A stretch of DNA of 38,659 nucleotides from Lutibacter sp. (GTDB taxonomy: Bacteria > Bacteroidota > Bacteroidia > Flavobacteriales > Flavobacteriaceae): contig DQTL01000091.1 in assembly GCA_015662775.1 (NCBI GenBank), positions 1-38,659 on the forward strand. Reading direction: 5' to 3'. The notes under the pieces are model-generated. The model worked only from the letters and a program-made list of their open reading frames with translations, was not told the origin of the DNA and searched no databases. How positions within the stretch are numbered: the first letter of the stretch is position 1; every line of letters starts with the position of its first letter. Made by a program: the position numbers and the translations under genes. Of the stretch, positions 8,031-17,474 are shown piece after piece.

Positions 8031-8452
8031 ATGACACAATCAAACGGTTTATTTAAATGGCATAAAGCCCTATCTATTATAGCAATTATTTGGAATTTAA
8101 TGGGTGTAGCCGCTTATTTAATGCAAGCTTTTATGACTGATGAGGCTATCAATTTACTCCCAGAAACAGAAAGAGCTTTATACACAAACATACCTGCATG
8201 GTACACAGCTGCATTTGCTATTGCCGTTTTTGCTGGTCTTTTTGGAAGTATTTTTCTATTACTTAAGAAAAAATTAGCTACTTCACTTTTAATGCTTTCA
8301 CTTATTGGGGTTTTCGTACAAATGTATTACAACTTTTTTAGGAGTAAATCTATGGCCTAGGAAGCACTGTAATGCCTGTTCTGGTGATTTTAATTGCCAT
8401 TTTCTTAGTTTGGTATGCAAGGAATTTACAAACTAAAGGTATTTTAGCTTAG
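8031..8452 (+). pseudogene. Small four-helix membrane protein, interrupted by a frameshift near its C-terminus
   Basis: The open frame 8031-8360 codes for 109 residues: KWHKALSIIAIIWNLMGV, a polar loop, IPAWYTAAFAIAVFAGLFGS and LLMLSLIGVFVQMYYNFF. It then stops at 8358 in SKSMA-stop. In the -1 frame, the DNA from about 8354 continues without a stop as GLGSTVMPVLVILIAIFLVW, then YARNLQTKGILA, to 8452. This is the fourth helix and basic tail expected of this Bacteroidota family of about 140 residues, often labelled sugar transporter without evidence. One base lost near 8353-8356 explains the break. It may be a true inactivating mutation, a sequencing error or, less likely, recoding. A truncated three-helix protein is the alternative. 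Confidence 0.7.
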
Positions 8453-8490
8453 ACTGTTCGCTAATAGACGTTGTATTTAAATAAAAAATA

Positions 8491-8524
8491 AACTGACTTT
8501 GATTAATTTTAAAGTCAGTTTTTT
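8491..8524. terminator. Bidirectional intrinsic terminator between convergent genes
   Basis: A 10-bp perfect stem (aactgacttt / aaagtcagtt) with a 10-base loop is flanked by an A-rich run on the left and Ts on the right, so it can act on both strands. It lies between the frameshifted membrane-protein gene (plus) and the CPBP protease gene (minus). Confidence 0.75.
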
Positions 8525-8526
8525 AT

Positions 8527-9456
8527 TTACACTTTTTCAACAGAACCTAGAAGTTTTTCTTTCCAATTTTTCCAAGCGTATTTTTTGGAAAAAATGAACA
8601 ATAGAATTGGATAGATAACGAAAACGGGCACAAAAGTTTCCATCCCTAAACTGGGTTCTGATGTATCTATAAATAAAGCATCTGTTTGAAATACAGTCCA
8701 ATTGGTGGTGACAAATACAGCAGCTACTATGTTGTTAGCGGCATGTAAACCTAAGGATAATTCAAGACCTTCATCCATTAAAGTGGTGATTCCAAAAAGG
8801 AAACCTGTACCAATATAATAGACCATAATTAGATTACCTAGTTTTTCAACTTCTGGGTTGAAAGAATGTAATAAGCCAAAACCAATTGAGGTTATCAATA
8901 AAGGAATCCACTTGTTTTTCACTAAAATTCCAATACTTTGCATCAAATACCCTCTAAATAACACTTCTTCAAAGCTGGTTTGCAAGGGCAATAAAAAGAA
9001 TGATATGGCAACTAATATTAAAAATGGAACTAAATTAAAATTCCATTCATAATTTTCTGGAGCACTAAAATAATCTACTGAGAGAACTAACATGGAGATT
9101 GCAAACCAAATTCCAAATGCAAAAAACACACGTTTCCAATCTAATTCTTTTCTACTGGTTAACAAACTGGTAATGCTTCTTTTATGAATACTTTTAATAC
9201 CCAAAAAGATGAAAAACAACCCAATAGCAAACATCATAATCATACTAAAGAGATACAAGTTTGCATTAATTCCTAAATTCATAAAGGAATCTACAGCTGC
9301 ATTTTGAAAGGCAATCATATCACTAGAATGCATAATTGCAACGACAGAAATTGGTATTATACCAATAATTTGCCAACCAAAAAAGATCAATAAAATCATC
9401 AATAAATAACGCCACCATTCATTTTTTCCTTTGAAAGCTTGTTGTATATAGTTCAT
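8527..9456 (-). CDS. CPBP family intramembrane glutamic endopeptidase
   Basis: A 309-residue polytopic membrane protein of the CPBP/Abi (CAAX-protease and bacteriocin-processing) family. Motif 1 is SFEEVLFRGYLMQS, with the catalytic pair E163-E164 and Arg168. Motif 2 is FGLLHSFNPE, with its His. Motif 3 is GLHAANNIVAAV, with the HxxN-type ending. About eight hydrophobic segments are present. Members cleave within membranes, for example in CAAX processing, bacteriocin immunity or sigma-factor control; the substrate of this one is not indicated. The minus-strand gene lies 103 bases after lysA and ends at a bidirectional terminator. Confidence 0.88.
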   Translation of the reverse strand: MNYIQQAFKGKNEWWRYLLMILLIFFGWQIIGIIPISVVAIMHSSDMIAFQNAAVDSFMNLGINANLYLFSMIMMFAIGLFFIFLGIKSIHKRSITSLLTSRKELDWKRVFFAFGIWFAISMLVLSVDYFSAPENYEWNFNLVPFLILVAISFFLLPLQTSFEEVLFRGYLMQSIGILVKNKWIPLLITSIGFGLLHSFNPEVEKLGNLIMVYYIGTGFLFGITTLMDEGLELSLGLHAANNIVAAVFVTTNWTVFQTDALFIDTSEPSLGMETFVPVFVIYPILLFIFSKKYAWKNWKEKLLGSVEKV

Positions 9457-9559
9457 GTAATAAAGTTGAAAGTTTGAATAGTTGAAAGTCTGTAAAGTTA
9501 GCTAATTTAAATTCGAATTTGTTTAAACGATTATTAAACATCAAGGTTAGGAGTGTGTC

Positions 9560-10708
9560 TTAAAATTCATCAGAATAATAAGCCTTAGCAATATTTCGTA
9601 AATTGTATTGGCTAGTCATCACTTGTCCGTAGGCTCCGACACTTTTTATTGCCAATAGATCACCACGTTTTGTTTTAGGGAGCTGCATATCTTTTCTAAA
9701 AACATCAGCAGACTCACAAATGGGTCCGACTACATCATAGGTTTGTTCTTTTAGTTCAGAGGATAGGTTTTTAATCTGATGTTTGGCTTCGTAAAGTGCA
9801 GGACGAATCAGTTCGGTTAAACCAGCATCGACAATGACAAACTCTTTTTGAGTTCCCTTTTTTAAATAGATTACTTTGGTAATTAAATTACCACATTGGG
9901 CAACTATTGATCTTCCTAATTCAAAATGTACTTGCTGATTAGGTTTTAATTTGAGGTTATCAGCAAAAATTTTAAAATATGTTTTAAAATCAGGAATTAA
10001 ATCTTCACAGGGAATATTATAATTAATACCTAAACCACCACCTAAGTTAATGTGTTGTAGTTTAATGTTTTTTTCAGTAAATAGTTCTTGAATTTTATTT
10101 ACCCGAATACAAAGATTTTTATACACATTCATATCGGTTATTTGTGAGCCAATATGAAAATGAATACCCGTTAACTCAATATTTGTGAGTTTTATTAAAA
10201 TTGAAAAAACAGCATCTAAATTTTCAATATTAATTCCAAATTTATTTTCATTTAAACCTGTAGTTATGTATTTATGGGTAAATGCTTCTACATTTGGGTT
10301 GAGTCGTAAAGCAATACGTGCCTTTATATTCTTCCTTTCTGCTAATTCATTAATAACCTCCATTTCTTGAATAGACTCCACGTTAAAAGCAAAAATGTCA
10401 TTTTCTAAACCTATATTTATTTCTTCATCTGTTTTTCCTACACCAGCAAATACAATGTCTTTAGGTGAAAAGCCAACTTCTAAAGAACGAAGCACTTCAT
10501 TACCACTGACACAATCGGCTCCTAAACCATATTGAATCATCTTATTGAGGATAGGTTTATTTGCATTTGCCTTTACTGCATAATGAATGTGATACCCATG
10601 CTTTCCAGATTCTTCTTTAACTATATCAAGTGTTTGTGTAAGTAACTCCATATCATACCAATAGAATGGGGTTTTTAACTTTCTAAAAGTGTTTTCTAGT
10701 TTCTTCAT
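9560..10708 (-). CDS. lysA: Diaminopimelate decarboxylase
   Basis: A cytosolic PLP enzyme that decarboxylates meso-diaminopimelate to L-lysine, the last step of lysine synthesis. It is a fold-III alanine-racemase-like barrel followed by a beta domain. Lys46 in HYAVKANANKPIL is the expected PLP lysine. Other landmarks are GADCVSGNEVLRSLEVG, LRLNPNVEAFTHKYITTG, GIHFHIGSQI, LGGGLGINY (phosphate-binding loop), HFELGRSIVAQCGNL, DAGLTELIRPALYEA and VGPICESADVF with the active-site Cys. At 382 residues it is of the compact type usual in Bacteroidota. The CxES motif and DAGxxxLIRPALY favour LysA over carboxynorspermidine or ornithine/arginine decarboxylases. The upstream spacer carries tandem and REP-like repeats rather than a visible leader or riboswitch. 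Confidence 0.92.
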   Translation of the reverse strand: MKKLENTFRKLKTPFYWYDMELLTQTLDIVKEESGKHGYHIHYAVKANANKPILNKMIQYGLGADCVSGNEVLRSLEVGFSPKDIVFAGVGKTDEEINIGLENDIFAFNVESIQEMEVINELAERKNIKARIALRLNPNVEAFTHKYITTGLNENKFGINIENLDAVFSILIKLTNIELTGIHFHIGSQITDMNVYKNLCIRVNKIQELFTEKNIKLQHINLGGGLGINYNIPCEDLIPDFKTYFKIFADNLKLKPNQQVHFELGRSIVAQCGNLITKVIYLKKGTQKEFVIVDAGLTELIRPALYEAKHQIKNLSSELKEQTYDVVGPICESADVFRKDMQLPKTKRGDLLAIKSVGAYGQVMTSQYNLRNIAKAYYSDEF

Positions 10709-10722
10709 GAATTTATTGTCGT

Positions 10723-10771
10723 TTATCAGTTATCGGTTATCGGTTGTCGGTTGTCGGTTGTCAGTTGTCGG
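10723..10771. repeat. Seven tandem copies of a 7-bp unit (TTRTCRG)
   Basis: Directly upstream of lysA, seven heptamers follow without a gap: ttatcag, ttatcgg twice, ttgtcgg twice, ttgtcag, ttgtcgg. The seventh runs into a REP-like element. A further two-copy piece (cagttgtcag) is at 10812-10821. Such short tandem arrays can change copy number by slippage. Confidence 0.75.
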
Positions 10772-10848
10772 TCATCGAGCGGAGCCGAGATGAGCAGCTT
10801 CTGTTATTTTTCAGTTGTCAGTTCGGTCATCGAACGTAGCCGAGATGA
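10771..10848. repeat. Two copies of a gtcatcgaRcgNagccgagatga element
   Basis: Copies at 10771-10793 and 10826-10848 share 20 of 23 bases. Each has catc at one end and gatg at the other, so it is partly self-complementary. They lie in the lysA-nhaC divergent spacer (323 bases to ATG 11032), which otherwise holds the heptamer array and the nhaC promoter. From general knowledge, elements of this form are common between genes in flavobacterial genomes. Confidence 0.6.
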
Positions 10849-11002
10849 ATCGATTCCTCTAATAAATTTAATATCGTTTTTAAAACCGAAAGCGAATATA
10901 CAAAAAAGGATATAGTATGTAGCCAATGAAGTAAATAGTTAATTTACTAATGAGCCTATCTCAATAACAAAACAACAACTCCACAAATTAACTATTTTAC
11001 AC

Positions 11003-11010
11003 TAAGTTTG
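11003..11010 (+). promoter_or_regulatory. -7 promoter element (TAAGTTTG) of the NhaC gene
   Basis: An exact TAnnTTTG match, 21 bases before ATG 11032. The TTG at 11008, used as the start in the ORF track, is part of this element, which argues that ATG 11032 is the true start. No convincing -33 box is seen. Confidence 0.5.
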
Positions 11011-11031
11011 TATCAAACAAAAACCTTTCTT

Positions 11032-12510
11032 ATGGATTCTTATGGATTTTTATCAATTTTACCGCCTTTATTTGCAATCGTATTAGCATTACGAACCAAA
11101 CAAGTTTATATTTCTTTAGTTTTTGGAATTTGGTTGGGTTGGGTGATTATAAGTGATTGGAATTTTCTAACAGGAACTTTGGCTACTTTAGAAGGTTTTG
11201 TAGCCGTTTTTAAATCCGCTGGAAATACACGAACTATCATGTTTAGTGCATTGGTTGGAGCTTTATTGCTGTTTATTCAGTATTCTGGTGGTGTTCAGGG
11301 ATTTATGATGCAGTTAAATAAACTATTGACACATTATGAAAATAAAAAAACAGGAAGAAGTAGAGTAGTGGTACAACTTTTAGCCTTATCTACAGGAGTC
11401 TTACTTTTTATAGAAACCAGTATCAGTTCGCTAACTGTAGGAACACTTTTTAGACCCATATTTGACAAACTAAAAATACCAAGAGAGAAGCTGGCATATA
11501 TTGCCGATTCGAGTTCGGCACCATCATCTATATTAATTCCTTTTAATGCTTGGGGTGCTTTTATTATGGGTTTGTTACTCACACAAGGCATAGCATCTCC
11601 ATTATCTGTTTTGGCAGGTTCATTTTTTTATAATTTTTACCCAATACTTACGATTCTAATTGTTTTTTTGGTGATTATTTTCAAAAAGGATATTGGTGCT
11701 ATGGCTAAAGCCGAAAAAAGAACCAAAGAAACGGGGAAGCTTTTAAACGATGATGCAGTACCCATGATTTCGGATGAGATTACTTCTTACGAAATGAAAG
11801 AAGGTGTTAAACCAAAAGCCTATAACATGATAATTCCTTTGGTGACTATGGTCGTGATGATGTTAGTCAGTTTATCTTATACAGGTTGGAGTGAGATTAC
11901 AGAAAGCAGTTCCATTTGGAATCATTTTACACAATCCTTAGGAAAAGGTTCGGGTTCTTCGGCTGTTTTGTATGCGGTAGTGAGTTCTTTATTAGTCGCT
12001 ATGGTTTTGTATAGAGCACAAGGTATTATGAAATTAAACAAAATGGTCGAACTCATATTAAAAGGAGTAAGTGGTTTAATGCCTTTAGCTTTATTGATGG
12101 TTTTAGCCTTTGCAATTAGTGATGTTTGTAAAACTTTGGAAACAGGAATTTATGTAGCTCAATTATCAGAAGGCTGGTTGTCACCTGAATTTTTACCTTT
12201 TGTAATTTTTATATTGTCTTCATTTATTGCTTTTTCAACAGGTACTTCTTGGGGTACTTTTGCTATTATGATTGCTATTGCCGTACCTATGGCACAAACG
12301 CATGATGCAAATTTAAGTTTGGTAGTAGCCGCAACCATTGGTGGTGGAGTTTTTGGAGATCATTGTTCGCCAATATCTGATACCACGATTATTTCTTCCA
12401 TGGCATCTGCCTCCGATCATATTGACCATGTAAAGACACAACTACCTTATGCTTTGTTAGCGGGTGGAGTTACTGCTTTGCTGTATTTGGTGTTGGGGTT
12501 TTTGGTATAG
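11032..12510 (+). CDS. nhaC: Na+/H+ antiporter, NhaC family
   Basis: A 492-residue inner-membrane protein of about 11-12 helices that exchanges cytoplasmic Na+ for H+. NhaC/NhaD-superfamily signatures near the C-terminus are GTSWGTFAIMIAIAVPMA and GGGVFGDHCSPISDTTII, with H444-C445-S446-P447. An earlier region has ADSSSAPSSILIPFNAWG, the matching motif of the first repeat. The track's start at TTG 11008 lies in a promoter box, so ATG 11032 (MDSYGFLSILPPLFA) is used. Members of this family also include malate/lactate antiporters, so the ion pair is an inference. It ends at a strong hairpin shared with the convergent SusD gene. Confidence 0.87.
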   Translation: MDSYGFLSILPPLFAIVLALRTKQVYISLVFGIWLGWVIISDWNFLTGTLATLEGFVAVFKSAGNTRTIMFSALVGALLLFIQYSGGVQGFMMQLNKLLTHYENKKTGRSRVVVQLLALSTGVLLFIETSISSLTVGTLFRPIFDKLKIPREKLAYIADSSSAPSSILIPFNAWGAFIMGLLLTQGIASPLSVLAGSFFYNFYPILTILIVFLVIIFKKDIGAMAKAEKRTKETGKLLNDDAVPMISDEITSYEMKEGVKPKAYNMIIPLVTMVVMMLVSLSYTGWSEITESSSIWNHFTQSLGKGSGSSAVLYAVVSSLLVAMVLYRAQGIMKLNKMVELILKGVSGLMPLALLMVLAFAISDVCKTLETGIYVAQLSEGWLSPEFLPFVIFILSSFIAFSTGTSWGTFAIMIAIAVPMAQTHDANLSLVVAATIGGGVFGDHCSPISDTTIISSMASASDHIDHVKTQLPYALLAGGVTALLYLVLGFLV

Positions 12511-12522
12511 TAATACAATAAA

Positions 12523-12556
12523 AAAAGAGCTACTAACCGAAGTTAGTAGCTCTTTT
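12523..12556. terminator. Bidirectional intrinsic terminator
   Basis: A perfect 15-bp stem, aaaagagctactaac pairing with gttagtagctctttt, around a cgaa tetraloop. The A-run and T-run on the flanks let it work on both strands. It sits between the convergent NhaC and SusD genes. Confidence 0.85.
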
Positions 12557-12575
12557 ATAAATTATGTAAATTCTT

Positions 12576-14057
12576 TTATTGATCCCACCAAACTGGTGTA
12601 GTAGGAGCTTGTTTATGAGCATTTACACTCGTTGGGTTCCTGGACTCTTCAGAAGCAGGATAAATAGCTCTCAACATCCATTCATTTGGATATTCACTGT
12701 CTAAATGACTTACAGGTAAAGCTAAATCTCTGAAAACATCTGTAGAAAAATCATAACGTCTTAAATCAACATAAGTTTCTGGATTTAAGAAATTTGCAAT
12801 ATATTTTTCTTTCATAATGTGTTCTAGTTTTAAGCCAGCATCAGTTACCCCGATTGCAGAGTCTGCAATATAATCAGCACCTGACACACCCATTTTAGCC
12901 ATATTCGCAGCTATTCCATCTATATATGCATTGTAAGCATTTGCATTAGAACCTGTACTGGTCGTATTTCCACCATTTTTGATAAATTCTGCTTCTGCCT
13001 TAATAAATAAAGCTTCTGCATAAGAAATCATCACAATTGGAGCATCGAGAGTTGTGTAAAAACCGCCGTCTACAAAGTTTACATTTGCATCTTCGCCATC
13101 TGATGACTCACCTTCTCCACCACTAACAAATCCTCTCCAAGGATCTGTGATAGCTCCACCATTTTCACCGTATATAGGTAATCTTGGGTCAATAGTAACC
13201 AGACCATCAACAAAAGGATATGATGTTCCGTTCATATAACTAACCAATTGATCACCAATTTTGTCGTGGTCATTTGAAGTAGCTCTAGCTAAAATTTCAC
13301 GAGCAAACCAAGGATTCATATTCTTTTCTTCAAAATTCATTTGAAAATCATCAGAATTTGATGTGAAACCATTTGCAAGAAAAGAAAGTGCTGAATCAAA
13401 AGCCGCTGCACCATTTTTTTTGTTTAAATGAAGCGCATATCTAGCTCTTAAAGTGTATGCTGCTTTAATCCAATTGTCAATATTTCCACCATAAATAAGG
13501 TCTTCAATACCTACGCTAATTCCAGAATCATCAACACCTTGTAGTTCTATAATCGCTTGGGCTAACAAAGCATCTATCTCTGTATAAATAGCTTCTTGAG
13601 AATCGAAAGCAGGTTGTAAATTTTCTACACCCTGAGCTGCCTCTGTATAAGGCACCCATTCCCAACTATCAGTAGCTAAGCCTAAATTCATTGCCATTAA
13701 CACTTTAGCAACACCACTAAAGTGTTTTGCATTTTTTTCTTCTGCTTTTGCTAAAATCACTTTTAAATTAGGTATTGCATAAAGATATATTTGTGTCCAT
13801 GCTTCAGAGGCAGAACTACTACCAACTGCTCCACCACTTTGTCCAGTGATGTATTGTGAATAATTTCCTAAAGATCTTTCAGCATAATACTGAGCTTTTA
13901 CCGTATGGTAAATTGAAGGGCCTAAGATATCATTCATACGAAGATCCTCGAGGTTGACAGCGGTTGAAGGCTTGTCAACATCAAAATATTCATCGCTACA
14001 TCCAAATAGGGATACTATTAAAAAGATCCCTATAAATATTTTTATTATATTTTTCAT
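12576..14057 (-). CDS. SusD/RagB-type outer-membrane lipoprotein (SusD-like_2)
   Basis: A surface lipoprotein of 493 residues that forms the lid of a SusC channel and binds the imported nutrient. The signal ends in a lipobox, VSLFGC, with Cys20 followed by SDEYFDVDKPS. The N-terminal pattern (NDILGPSIYHTVKAQYYAERSLGNYSQYITGQ) and the C-terminal EKYIANFLNPETYVDLRRYD and MLRAIYPASEESRNP fit the SusD-like_2 branch, which often accompanies peptide or non-polysaccharide uptake. It is the second gene of a minus-strand pair, 12 bases after the SusC gene, and shares its promoter. No hydrolase is encoded nearby, so the substrate is not known. Confidence 0.88.
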   Translation of the reverse strand: MKNIIKIFIGIFLIVSLFGCSDEYFDVDKPSTAVNLEDLRMNDILGPSIYHTVKAQYYAERSLGNYSQYITGQSGGAVGSSSASEAWTQIYLYAIPNLKVILAKAEEKNAKHFSGVAKVLMAMNLGLATDSWEWVPYTEAAQGVENLQPAFDSQEAIYTEIDALLAQAIIELQGVDDSGISVGIEDLIYGGNIDNWIKAAYTLRARYALHLNKKNGAAAFDSALSFLANGFTSNSDDFQMNFEEKNMNPWFAREILARATSNDHDKIGDQLVSYMNGTSYPFVDGLVTIDPRLPIYGENGGAITDPWRGFVSGGEGESSDGEDANVNFVDGGFYTTLDAPIVMISYAEALFIKAEAEFIKNGGNTTSTGSNANAYNAYIDGIAANMAKMGVSGADYIADSAIGVTDAGLKLEHIMKEKYIANFLNPETYVDLRRYDFSTDVFRDLALPVSHLDSEYPNEWMLRAIYPASEESRNPTSVNAHKQAPTTPVWWDQ

Positions 14058-14069
14058 TTATATATTATA

Positions 14070-17000
14070 TTAAAATTCAACATTTAAACCTATAGAATAT
14101 CCTCTTGATAATGGAACACTTAAGCCGTTGTAACCATAAATGTTACTTCCCGCACTAAAGTAATTTCCTTCAGGATCATAGCCTTTAAAAGGTGTCCATA
14201 ATAGTAAATTATTGGCACTAGCAGAGACAGTAAATCTATCAATTTTTACAACTTTGCTTAATTGTTTACCAAAATCATAAGACAAACCAATACTTCTAAT
14301 CTTTAACCAAGAGCCATCTTGCAATAGCACTTCAGAAGCACTATTATAGTTTTTCTGATCTCTATAATACCCATCGGCGTTTATCATTAGTTCTTGTGTG
14401 TTAGTAATATAACCACCATTACCATCATCCATGACGCCTTCTAGAACTCTCAGTTTGTCACGGAATTCAGTTTCTTTTAGGTTTCCATTACGAATAGAAT
14501 TTCTCATCCCTTTGTCATAAATATCACCTCCTTTTTTGTATTCAAACAAGAAGTTAAAACTTAATCCTTTATAGGTTAGTCTGTTTCCTAAAGTGGCAAT
14601 ATAATCTGGAAAAGCATTTCCAACAATCACCATTTCATTTTCATTTTCATAGAAATAGCCATCATTTTTATCTCCAGTAATTACCCATTTACCATCACTA
14701 TTAACATATCGTTGTCCATCTATAGTTTGGAATTTCCAGCCATATAATGTTCCTATAGGATCACCCAATTTTGCTTTATTTGTAATACGATCGCTAAAAA
14801 ACACAACTTCGTCAATGTCATCTGGCAAACTTGTAATTTCACCTCCATTAGTAGAAAAATTTAAAGTAGATTCCCAAGAAAAATCATCGTTTTTAACAGC
14901 GAAAGCACTAAGGAGGAATTCATGCCCCCATGTTTCGTAATCACCAGCATTACGAGTATAGCCTGATAATCCTGATGATAGAGGTGCTGCTACTCTAAAA
15001 ATTTGATCTATTACTTTGGTTTTGTAGTATGAATAATCAAATCTAACTTTATTGTTAAAGAATCTTAAGTCTGTACCAATTTCAAATGATTTTGATCGTT
15101 CAGGCTTTAAATTAACATCTCCAGCAGAGGTTCCTGAGATATAACCTCCAGTTCCACCGAATGGAAATGAACTATCAGAGTAATAATAATGGCCTATAGC
15201 ACCTTGTCTTGGTCCTTTACCAACTTCAGCATACGAAGTTCTAAATTTACCAAAAGTGAACATATTATTTGCTTCAAATAGTTTGTGAAATAAATAGGAT
15301 AAACTATAAGAAGGGTAGAAAACTGAATTATTTTCTTTGGGAAGTGTTGATACCCAATCATTTCTACCTGTAACTGTAAGAAAGAGTTGGTCTTTATAAC
15401 CTAATCTAAAGTCTCCAAATAAACCTACATTTCTTCTCTGTGATACAGAAGTACCTGCAAATTTATTAGTTGTATTTCCAAATTCATTAATTCCAGGCAC
15501 ATTTAAACCTTCACCTCTTATATATGCATAATTGCGTTCTGTTTGCGAAACCTGATTACCAAGAGTTAGGGTAGCCTCAAGATCTTCAGTTATGTTTTTT
15601 GTAAAGGTAGATAGTAAAGTAGATTCAAATCCTGTAAAATTGATATTTTCATTAACGATAAATCCACCTACTTGTGTTCCAGTATCTAAGTCTGCAGGAA
15701 CAAAACGGTTTCTTCTATCTGAGTAGTTATCAATTTGTGCATTATAAGAAACATTTATCCAATCAGATGGGTCCCAAGTCAATTTAGCATTTGCCACCCA
15801 ACGATTAACGTCATCTTTTAAGTTACTTGTTTCTAAGAAATATCTGGGATTATCTATCCAAAACGGTGTGTAGTTTTTTTGAGAACCATCTTTGTTTAAA
15901 TAATCATTAATGGGAAAAGTAGCTGACCAATATGACAATGAACTAAATACTGATTTGTCACCACCATTGGCACGTGAGCCACCAGAGTTTGTAAAAGCCA
16001 TAGAAGAGCTAAGAGTCATTTTATCTGAAAACTTATAGCCTCCTTTTAAACGTAAACTTGTTTTATTATAACTTGTATTAGGTAAAATACCATTATCTCT
16101 ATTGTTTCCTAGAGAAAAGAAATAGTCAAATTTTTCATCAGCTCCACTAACATTAAAATTTACTTGATTATTCATTGCTGTTTGGAATAAATCATAAGGA
16201 TTATAAAATTTATCATTGCTTAAATCGGTAATTGTTCCATCTGATTGTACAAATTCATTATCCGTATAAGGAACTCCCCAAGAATAAAATGCCCAGCTAA
16301 AACGGTTATACCCATCATTATTAGTGGCTGAAGGGTCTATTGTTACACCTGGTCTTCTAGATGTTCTATGCCCTTCTCTGTATGTTGTTTGTAATTCAGG
16401 TGTTGTCACTACATTTCTGAAAGTAGAAGAAGTGGAAACTCTAAATTTAGGTTTTCCAAATTTACCTTTTTTGGTAGTGATAATGATAGCACCGTTTGCA
16501 GCTCTTACACCATATAATGCAGTTGCAGCAGCCCCTTTTAGAACACTGTAGCTTTCTATGTCGTCAGGGTTGATATCGCTTCCACGACTAGAGAATCCAA
16601 ATTGTTCCGATGAGTTTACCGCATTTGATCCTGCGCTTGGAAGTACATTTCCTGTGAATGTATCATTATTAATAGCAACACCATCTACAACAATTAATGG
16701 TTGATTAGATCTTCCTGGGTCAATTGATGATAGTCCGCGTATCATCATATCAACACCCCCACCAGCTGATCCTGAGGTTCTGTTAATACGTAATCCAGCT
16801 ACTCTACCTTGTAATGCCTCAATACCGCTATTTTGCCCAGACATATTAAGATCATCGGCGTTTACTTGTTGAACAGCAAAACCTAAGGTCTTTTCTTTCT
16901 TCTTAATTCCAAAAGCCGTAATTACCACTTCATCTAGTTGACTTGTATCTTCATTAAGGCTTACATTGTGCTTTGCTCCAGATACTGTAACTTCTTTAGC

Positions 17001-17228
17001 TTTAAAGCCTAAAAAAGAAAAAACCAATACATCTCCTTTAGAAGCATTAATAGCGTAATTTCCATCAAAATCTGATGATGTTCCGTTGTTTGTTCCTTTA
17101 ATAAGAATACTAACTCCTGGTAGTGGCTCTCCTGAAGAATCACTTACCGATCCGCTCACACTCATTTGAGCAAAAAGCATAGAAGTTGACATTACAAATA
17201 AGAAAAAAAATAAAATTGTTTTTTTCAT
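14070..17228 (-). CDS. SusC/RagA family TonB-linked outer-membrane transporter
   Basis: A 1052-residue TonB-dependent channel. It has a signal peptide (ILFFFLFVMSTSMLFAQ) and a carboxypeptidase-regulatory-like domain, about residues 22-100 (VSGSVSDSSGEPLPGVSILI, SSDFDGNYAINAS). The Bacteroidota linker DEVVITAFGIKKKEKTLG follows. The plug has LQGRVAGLRINRTSGSAGG, QPLIVVDGVAINND and YSVLKGAAATALYGVRAANG. A long beta-barrel ends in Phe (SIGLNVEF), as barrel proteins do. TonB/ExbBD energy drives import with the SusD partner encoded 12 bases downstream. It faces a second SusC gene across a 246-base divergent spacer; the two SusC proteins clearly differ in the barrel, so this is not a recent duplication. 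Confidence 0.93.
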   Translation of the reverse strand: MKKTILFFFLFVMSTSMLFAQMSVSGSVSDSSGEPLPGVSILIKGTNNGTSSDFDGNYAINASKGDVLVFSFLGFKAKEVTVSGAKHNVSLNEDTSQLDEVVITAFGIKKKEKTLGFAVQQVNADDLNMSGQNSGIEALQGRVAGLRINRTSGSAGGGVDMMIRGLSSIDPGRSNQPLIVVDGVAINNDTFTGNVLPSAGSNAVNSSEQFGFSSRGSDINPDDIESYSVLKGAAATALYGVRAANGAIIITTKKGKFGKPKFRVSTSSTFRNVVTTPELQTTYREGHRTSRRPGVTIDPSATNNDGYNRFSWAFYSWGVPYTDNEFVQSDGTITDLSNDKFYNPYDLFQTAMNNQVNFNVSGADEKFDYFFSLGNNRDNGILPNTSYNKTSLRLKGGYKFSDKMTLSSSMAFTNSGGSRANGGDKSVFSSLSYWSATFPINDYLNKDGSQKNYTPFWIDNPRYFLETSNLKDDVNRWVANAKLTWDPSDWINVSYNAQIDNYSDRRNRFVPADLDTGTQVGGFIVNENINFTGFESTLLSTFTKNITEDLEATLTLGNQVSQTERNYAYIRGEGLNVPGINEFGNTTNKFAGTSVSQRRNVGLFGDFRLGYKDQLFLTVTGRNDWVSTLPKENNSVFYPSYSLSYLFHKLFEANNMFTFGKFRTSYAEVGKGPRQGAIGHYYYSDSSFPFGGTGGYISGTSAGDVNLKPERSKSFEIGTDLRFFNNKVRFDYSYYKTKVIDQIFRVAAPLSSGLSGYTRNAGDYETWGHEFLLSAFAVKNDDFSWESTLNFSTNGGEITSLPDDIDEVVFFSDRITNKAKLGDPIGTLYGWKFQTIDGQRYVNSDGKWVITGDKNDGYFYENENEMVIVGNAFPDYIATLGNRLTYKGLSFNFLFEYKKGGDIYDKGMRNSIRNGNLKETEFRDKLRVLEGVMDDGNGGYITNTQELMINADGYYRDQKNYNSASEVLLQDGSWLKIRSIGLSYDFGKQLSKVVKIDRFTVSASANNLLLWTPFKGYDPEGNYFSAGSNIYGYNGLSVPLSRGYSIGLNVEF

Positions 17229-17258
17229 TTGGTTGTGTTTTATGTTAAAATTTCAATG

Positions 17259-17266
17259 CAAATATA
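17259..17266 (-). promoter_or_regulatory. Probable -7 promoter element (TATATTTG) of the minus-strand SusC/SusD pair
   Basis: On the minus strand the bases read TATATTTG, a full TAnnTTTG match, 30 bases before the ATG at 17228. The -33 position is A/T-rich with no good TTTG at 19-21 bases. I saw no equally clean element for the plus-strand SusC gene in the same spacer. Confidence 0.5.
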
Positions 17267-17474
17267 AAAAAATATTAACAAAATTTAAAGACTTGGATAA
17301 TAAAGTTAACATTTTTTAACAAAAAAGTAATTTATACAACAAGTGTTTTCTGTACGGCCCAACAACTTGTTTATAAGAATTTATTTTTAACAGAAATCAT
17401 AAAAATGACTCCACTTTTCCTTAAGAAAATTGTAACTTGCGTCCTAATATAATTTTTTAATTTAATATATATTT

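Noticed and set aside
10709-11031. A lysine riboswitch or attenuator upstream of lysA
   Set aside because: The spacer is made of heptamer and REP-like repeats; no riboswitch core or T-tract hairpin was seen.
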